Below, in pieces: positions 57,768-64,000 of a stretch of DNA of 64,000 nt (position 1 is its first letter; each line of letters begins with the position of its first letter). The notes beneath the pieces are model-generated. The model worked only from the letters and a program-made list of their open reading frames with translations, had not been told where the DNA came from and searched no databases. The translations under genes and the position numbers were made by a program. The stretch is taken from the NCBI RefSeq assembly GCF_000686845.1, contig NZ_JMLS01000008.1, positions 1 through 64,000 of the forward strand, written 5' to 3'. Source of the DNA: Paenibacillus sp. UNC451MF (GTDB taxonomy: Bacteria; Bacillota; Bacilli; Paenibacillales; NBRC-103111).

Positions 57768-59305
57768 GCCAAATTAAGCCTGTCACACACGAAGGCGATG
57801 ATACGTATGCAACGCTGTTGAATAATGCGGGAGCCATCCGCGCAATTTGTTCGGCTGTTGAAGGTACGCTCGGGCCTAAGGGTCTGGATACGATGCTGGT
57901 CGGCGGACAGGGCGAAGTCATTATAACGAATGACGGTGTGACCATTTTGGAAAAGATGGACGTTACCCATCCTGCGGCACGCCTCTTGATTCAAGTAGCG
58001 CGTTCCCAACAACAGCAAGTAGGAGATGGAACAACGACTGCTACGGTATTAGCGGGAGCACTGGTAGCCGAAGGCGTGGCACAGGTTACTCGTGGTGTTC
58101 CCGTAGCCAAGGTAGTCAGAGGGATTCAGCAAGGAGTTGCCGCGGCCTTGGCATCGCTTGCTAAGCGAAGTCGGCGCATTGAAGGCTTAAAAGATCCGCT
58201 TCTGTATCGTATAGGATATATAGCCGGTCGTGAGCATTCCGACTTGGCAGAGCTTGTGCTTAATGGAGCTCAGCGATTAGGAGTTCATAAGCTGCAGGAG
58301 GAAAACTTCCGATTTGCGGATGTGGTCGTATCACACAGCCGAGCCGTTAGTGAAGTGTGGCCCGGACTTCTCATTCAGAAGAAGCCGGTCAATTCACAGC
58401 TTGAGTTTCCGCCTGATGCGGCATCGGTTCTTGTTTTTCAGGATGCTTTCGAGCCTGAGACCATCGACGAGGAAGCTCTTATGACCGAGGCTGGCTTTCA
58501 GAAGCAAATGCAGCTGAAGGAGCAATTCCGTAAGTCGCTTGAGAAGCTCGTAGAGCTGCAGGTTGGGCTTATCATCGCGGATCGGGGCGTGAATGCGGAG
58601 GCGGAGCAGTTTTGTACCGATCATGGGATCATGGTCGTACAGCGTGTACCGCGCTCCGATCTTAGGCTCGTGTGCGAGTATACCGGAGCAAGGCCAATCC
58701 GTCGCAGCGGGCTTCGTAAGCCGTCCTCTGAGCTTGCAGGCTACCTGGGCTTCGCCGGACGCGTTTCGTACGACGAGCGTCTCGAGTGCGTACGAATGGC
58801 TGAGGGCAAGGGCAGGACGCAGGTGACCATCGTCGTTGGTGCCAGCACAAGCGAGGTTGTAGGAGAGCGGCTGCGCATCGCAAGGGATGCGGCCTCCGCC
58901 GTACAGGCAGCACTGCGAGGCGGGTGTTTGCCAGGCGGTGGCGCTGCCGAAATGGCGGCTGCCTACGAGCTGGATCGTCTGAGAGAGACGATCCAAGGCA
59001 TGGAGGGCTTCGGCGTAGCAGCAGTAGCCCAAGCGCTTCGCAAGCCGCTTGCACAGATCGTCGTCAATGCGGGCTACAATCCGCTTGAGAAGGTCGAAGA
59101 AGTGAAGGCGGCGCAAATAAACGCGGGCACTGATGCACTTGGCGTCGATTGCGATACCGGTGCCGTCATCGATATGCTGGAGCATGGTGTTGTCGATCCT
59201 GCTCATGTGAAGCTGCATGCACTTCAAGCAGCAGGAGAGGTGGCTGCTGCTGTGCTTAGGATTCATACCGTCATTAAGATGAAGCAGCCACGAGCTGAAG
59301 AATAA
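57764..59305 (+). CDS. Group III (archaeal/thermosome-like) chaperonin
   Basis: A 513-residue chaperonin of the TCP-1/thermosome lineage, not GroEL. LGPKGLDTMLV is at 36-45, ITNDGVTILEKMDVTHPAA with catalytic Asp57, VGDGTTTATVLAG with Asp88, and RDAASAV with Asp375 placed exactly 16 residues before GGGA (as GroEL Asp398). A roughly 50-residue segment (223-274) corresponds to the apical helical protrusion that serves as a lid instead of GroES. The end, VDCDTGAVIDMLEHGVVDP and LHALQAAGEVAAAVLRIHTV, is thermosome-like. The ATG overlaps the hrcA stop by 4 nt (ATGA). Carboxydothermus hydrogenoformans has such a gene in its dnaK operon. Confidence 0.9.
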   Translation: MSQIKPVTHEGDDTYATLLNNAGAIRAICSAVEGTLGPKGLDTMLVGGQGEVIITNDGVTILEKMDVTHPAARLLIQVARSQQQQVGDGTTTATVLAGALVAEGVAQVTRGVPVAKVVRGIQQGVAAALASLAKRSRRIEGLKDPLLYRIGYIAGREHSDLAELVLNGAQRLGVHKLQEENFRFADVVVSHSRAVSEVWPGLLIQKKPVNSQLEFPPDAASVLVFQDAFEPETIDEEALMTEAGFQKQMQLKEQFRKSLEKLVELQVGLIIADRGVNAEAEQFCTDHGIMVVQRVPRSDLRLVCEYTGARPIRRSGLRKPSSELAGYLGFAGRVSYDERLECVRMAEGKGRTQVTIVVGASTSEVVGERLRIARDAASAVQAALRGGCLPGGGAAEMAAAYELDRLRETIQGMEGFGVAAVAQALRKPLAQIVVNAGYNPLEKVEEVKAAQINAGTDALGVDCDTGAVIDMLEHGVVDPAHVKLHALQAAGEVAAAVLRIHTVIKMKQPRAEE

Positions 59306-59427
59306 CAATTTTTATCCGGTCATCCGCAGATTCCTTCAACTAAATTTGCTTACATCAGGGATGGTCTGGTTAAAATAAATAAATAACAACTATAACAATC
59401 GGATTCGGATCAAGGAGGTGACAGATA

Positions 59428-60000
59428 TTGAGTACTGAACAAAAAAACCAATTCGAAAACCAAGCGGACAACGGGCAAGAGGTTGACGCTACATATAACG
59501 AAGATACCGATACTGCAGCAGATCAACAACAAGAGGCAGCAAATGAGCAGTCCGGTGAGCTGGAGCAGCTTCGTCAGCTGGCGGAGGAAAATTACCAACG
59601 CTCCCTTCGGGCCCAAGCGGATTTCGATAACTTTAGAAGACGTACGCGTCAAGAAAAAGAAGAGTTCGCTAAATATGCTTCCTTGAAGGTGGTTGAGCAG
59701 CTTCTTCCGGTAGTGGATAACTTCGAAAGAGCCTTAGCCGCAAGTAAAGATAGCAAAGATTATGATTCATTGTTGAAGGGAGTCGATATGATTTTCCGTC
59801 AATTGGATCAAGTTCTTGGTAACGAAGGCTTGAAAGCAATGGATGCTGTAGGACAACCGTTTAATCCAGAGTTCCACCAAGCGATTATGCAGGTAGAGTC
59901 CGACGAGCATGAGGAAGGCATCGTAGTGGAAGAAGTTCAAAAAGGTTACATGCTCAAGGATAAAGTGCTGCGTCCTGCAATGGTGAAAGTGAGTTCCTAG
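59428..60000 (+). CDS. grpE: Nucleotide exchange factor GrpE
   Basis: A 190-residue co-chaperone that releases ADP from DnaK. It starts at TTG after an exceptionally strong SD, AAGGAGGTGA (59412-59421), which supports the non-ATG start. The acidic N-terminus is followed by the long dimer coiled coil and FDNFRRRTRQEKEEFAKYAS, then the C-terminal beta domain with GLKAMDAVGQPFNPEFHQAI and KGYMLKDKVLRPAMVKVS. Third gene downstream of hrcA; a weak internal promoter may lie in the 122-nt gap. Confidence 0.97.
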   Translation: MSTEQKNQFENQADNGQEVDATYNEDTDTAADQQQEAANEQSGELEQLRQLAEENYQRSLRAQADFDNFRRRTRQEKEEFAKYASLKVVEQLLPVVDNFERALAASKDSKDYDSLLKGVDMIFRQLDQVLGNEGLKAMDAVGQPFNPEFHQAIMQVESDEHEEGIVVEEVQKGYMLKDKVLRPAMVKVSS

Positions 60001-60095
60001 TTCCTCTTTCAGCATTTTCATTGCCATCTATCATGACATTCTTAATCATATAATCAATGATTCAAGCGATCGTTTGTAAATTAAAGGAGGTTTAA

Positions 60096-61943
<1,848 letters not shown>

Positions 61944-61972
61944 TTTCCCGGTAGTTATACCCTATAGTGTAT

Positions 61973-62008
61973 GGAAAGGTCAAAGCCGCTTGCCGGCTTT
62001 GACTTTCC
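61973..62008 (+). terminator. Hairpin between dnaK and dnaJ
   Basis: GGAAA-GTCAAAGCCG (about 61973-61988) pairs with CGGCTTTGAC-TTTCC (61994-62008). There is no long T-run, so it more likely gives partial termination or protects the dnaK message, which is often more abundant than dnaJ. Confidence 0.6.
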
Positions 62009-62150
62009 CTATGTAGAATAGGAATTTGGCTATTGGCGATAAAACCTACTTGCTTACGAAGCGATTTTTGCTAGAGCAAAACTTTAGGTCGTTCATCTTG
62101 GGATGCGTCGGCAGACGTTTTCTCATGGCTTTAAGAATGGGAGTGGAAGA

Positions 62151-63266
62151 ATGAGTAAACGCGATTTTTACGAGGTACTTGGGGTAGGCAAGGAAGCTTC
62201 GCAAGATGAAATTAAAAAGGCTTATCGCCAAATGGCCCGGCAATTCCATCCGGACGTTAACAAAGCTCCAGACGCGGAACAAAAGTTTAAGGAAGCAAAG
62301 GAAGCTTATGACGTTCTGAGCGATGACCAGAAAAAAGCGCAATATGACCGATTTGGTCATGTCGATCCGAATCAAGGCATGGGTGGCGCCGGCGGTGCCG
62401 ATTTTGGTGGCTTTGGCGATTTGTTCGATATGTTTTTTGGCGGCGGGGGCCAACGTCGTAACCCGAATGCTCCGCAGCGAGGCAACGATTTGCAGTACAC
62501 GCTGACTATCGAATTTAAAGAAGCGGTATTCGGTAAAGAAACGGATATTCATATTCCGCGCACTGAAACCTGCGAAACATGTCATGGCAATGGCGCGAAA
62601 CCGGGAACGAAGCCCGAAACTTGTACCGTGTGTAAAGGTAGCGGTCAGCAGGAAGTCGTTCAGAACACAGCTTTTGGCCGGATCGTTAATCGCCGGGTAT
62701 GTTCGGCCTGCGGTGGCCAGGGCGTAACGATCAAGGAAAAATGCGGCACTTGTCATGGATCCGGAAAAGTGAAAAAGCAGCGCACTATTCATCTGAATAT
62801 CCCTGCGGGCGTAGATGACGGAGCACAGCTTCGTGTTTCCGGTGAAGGTGAATCGGGTACACGCGGAGGTCCAGCTGGTGATTTGTACGTTGTTATTCGC
62901 GTGAAGTCGCATGATTTCTTCGAGCGCGAAGGCGACGATATTTATTGCGAAATCCCTCTAACCTTTGCGCAAGCGGCGCTTGGTGACGAGATTGAAATTC
63001 CTACGCTAACGGAAAAGGTTAAGCTGAAAATTCCGGCGGGGACACAAACCGATACGTACTTCCGCTTGAAAGGCAAAGGCGTACCTCGTTTAAGAGGATA
63101 CGGTCAAGGGGATCAGCACGTGAAGGTCGTTGTCGTCACGCCGACGAATATGAATGACGAGCAAAAAGAATTGCTGCGAGAGTTTTCACGCCTCAGCGGA
63201 GAAAATACGCATGAACAGCAGCAATCTATCTTTGAGCGCATGAAAAAGGCGTTTTTAGGGGACTAA
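62151..63266 (+). CDS. dnaJ: Chaperone protein DnaJ (Hsp40)
   Basis: A 371-residue type I J-protein. ATG 62151 ([12 protein letters not shown]) is the family start and follows GGGAGTGG. The J-domain has [10 protein letters not shown] (HPD). A Gly/Phe-rich linker ([15 protein letters not shown]) and four zinc-finger repeats ([32 protein letters not shown]) follow, then the C-terminal substrate domain. Last gene of the CIRCE operon. Confidence 0.97.
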   Translation: MSKRDFYEVLGVGKEASQDEIKKAYRQMARQFHPDVNKAPDAEQKFKEAKEAYDVLSDDQKKAQYDRFGHVDPNQGMGGAGGADFGGFGDLFDMFFGGGGQRRNPNAPQRGNDLQYTLTIEFKEAVFGKETDIHIPRTETCETCHGNGAKPGTKPETCTVCKGSGQQEVVQNTAFGRIVNRRVCSACGGQGVTIKEKCGTCHGSGKVKKQRTIHLNIPAGVDDGAQLRVSGEGESGTRGGPAGDLYVVIRVKSHDFFEREGDDIYCEIPLTFAQAALGDEIEIPTLTEKVKLKIPAGTQTDTYFRLKGKGVPRLRGYGQGDQHVKVVVVTPTNMNDEQKELLREFSRLSGENTHEQQQSIFERMKKAFLGD

Positions 63267-63273
63267 GAAGAAG

Positions 63274-63308
63274 CACACTTGCGGGGAAACCAGCAAGTGT
63301 GTTTTTTT
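63274..63308 (+). terminator. Intrinsic terminator after dnaJ
   Basis: CACACTTGC (63274-63282) with GCAAGTGTG (63293-63301), loop GGGGAAACCA, seven T. It ends the heat-shock operon. The next 63309-63440 contains no readable gene. Confidence 0.92.
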
Positions 63309-63461
63309 ACATAATTTAAATTTAGGGGTTCCCCGCAACTTGAATTCACTTCGAAGCTGAAGGCTCCACTTTGTGGGGGTATTTTGTTGTGCATATTAAC
63401 ATCGGTTTTGCGGACAATAGGAGGAGGTTTTTTAACTTACTCAGAAGGAGTGTTGTTACTC

Positions 63462-63611
63462 ATGCCTAAGAAACAACAATCGAATCAACAAAATCAGAAG
63501 CTGCCCGTAGCGAAGAATGAAGATGTTGAATATAATGCTGAATTTGCGGATGAAGAGGATCTGGAGGCTTTGGAACGTGCCGAGCAAGCAGATTCAAGAC
63601 AGCAATTCTAG
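63462..63611 (+). CDS. YfhD-type small protein
   Basis: A 49-residue acidic and Gln-rich protein: MPKKQQSNQQNQKLPVAKNE then DVEYNAEFADEEDLEALERA and EQADSRQQF. The DVE(Y/F)xxExAD..DLEAxxRAxxAD pattern matches the YfhD family of spore formers. AGAAGGAG lies 11 nt before the ATG, a little far; upstream in-frame residues are not family-like. Function unknown. Confidence 0.75.
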   Translation: MPKKQQSNQQNQKLPVAKNEDVEYNAEFADEEDLEALERAEQADSRQQF

Positions 63612-63637
63612 ACGAAGCTGTAGGAGGCGAACTAGTT

Positions 63638-64000
63638 GTGGCTGAAAAAAGCATCATGGCCTTTTTCCAATCTCCCGATCAAGCCGAACGGATCGTACCT
63701 AAGCTGAAGGCATTGCGAGTGGTCGATGTTTCGGTAGACTCCATTCATCATAATGGTGCAGCAGGTGTCAGCGAATCCATGAACCCGGCAACGGGGACTT
63801 TTCCCGGACTTTCCTTTTTAACCTATGGTACAGAAGGTCAGGGAATCGATGAACGGATTCTCTCAGCGGCAAGTGTCGATGCAAGCGGCATGAGTGCACC
63901 TATGGAGGAAGTGTTTCAAGGGGATTTTAACGGAATGGACCGGATGGATACCCTACTTACCGTCGTCGTCAATGAGCCTTATTATGAGCAAGCGGTTCGG
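63638..64000 (+). CDS. Unrecognised protein, 5' part (runs off the window)
   Basis: An open frame of 121 codons with no stop reaches the right edge. GTG at 63638 after AGGAGG (63622-63627) is the likely start: VAEKSIMAFFQSPDQAERIV. The opening FFQSPDQAERIVPKLKALRV recalls the ferredoxin-like start of YflT/general-stress-17M proteins. The rest (SIHHNGAAGVSESMNPATGT, TYGTEGQGIDERILSAASVD) was not recognised. Small Gly/Ser/Met-rich loops suggest a stress or spore protein, but that is a guess. It is 26 nt after the YfhD-type gene and probably in its operon. Confidence 0.7.
   Translation, partial: MAEKSIMAFFQSPDQAERIVPKLKALRVVDVSVDSIHHNGAAGVSESMNPATGTFPGLSFLTYGTEGQGIDERILSAASVDASGMSAPMEEVFQGDFNGMDRMDTLLTVVVNEPYYEQAVR

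Noticed and set aside
58394-59308. Long open frame antisense to the chaperonin gene
   Set aside because: No SD or family motif; composition is that of a shadow of the GC-rich sense gene.

Overview
The window looks like a chromosomal segment of an endospore-forming, moderate-GC Firmicute, most likely Paenibacillus or a close relative. The support is threefold. There are sporulation genes (gpr, spoIIP, yqxA, splB, a YfhD-type small protein) and competence genes (comER, comEA, comEB, comEC). Two T-box leaders precede aminoacyl-tRNA synthetase genes. The right half keeps the Bacillus subtilis-type order yqeG-yqeH-aroE-yhbY-nadD-yqeK-rsfS-yqeM ... comER-comEA-comEB-comEC-holA-rpsT-gpr-spoIIP-yqxA-lepA-hemW-hrcA-grpE-dnaK-dnaJ. 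No rRNA, tRNA, insertion sequence, prophage or CRISPR array was seen.

Layout. (1) 1-4.4 kb: a truncated glyoxalase-fold gene, then two aldo/keto reductases flanking a Tet(M)-like ribosomal-protection GTPase. (2) 4.7-8.4 kb: an FHA/winged-helix regulator that seems to start at CTG, a MurA homologue with Asp instead of the fosfomycin-target Cys, an inositol-monophosphatase-family enzyme, and a secreted Lys-rich repeat protein. (3) 8.4-17.0 kb: a carbohydrate locus with an AraC regulator divergent from three Cys-type sulfatases, a GH123-type hydrolase and an orphan sugar-binding lipoprotein. The divergent promoter region holds two operator-like repeats exactly 21 bp apart. (4) 17-21 kb: yidD, T-box-controlled metG and a Gfo/Idh/MocA oxidoreductase. 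(5) 21-27 kb: a decayed gene, a zinc-type ABC importer, ccdA, splB and mntR. (6) 27-43 kb: the conserved yqe/com block with extra genes (cvfB-like, T-box-leuS, metY). (7) 43-48 kb: accessory genes, including an ECF sigma/anti-sigma pair and a candidate small RNA. (8) 48-64 kb: holA, rpsT, gpr, spoIIP, yqxA, lepA, hemW, and the CIRCE-controlled hrcA-grpE-dnaK-dnaJ operon.

The most notable feature is in the heat-shock operon. An archaeal/thermosome-like (Group III) chaperonin gene lies between hrcA and grpE and overlaps the hrcA stop by 4 nt. All three catalytic aspartates and the region of the built-in lid protrusion are present. A chaperonin of the eukaryote/archaeal lineage would therefore be co-transcribed with the DnaK system under HrcA.

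Other points of interest are the AraC-sulfatase-GH123 locus (predicted to act on a sulfated, GalNAc-containing glycan), the MurA with a natural Cys-to-Asp change, two genes broken by frameshifts that only appear when reading frames are joined, and several unexplained palindromes. All functions are inferred from reading motifs; no database search was run.
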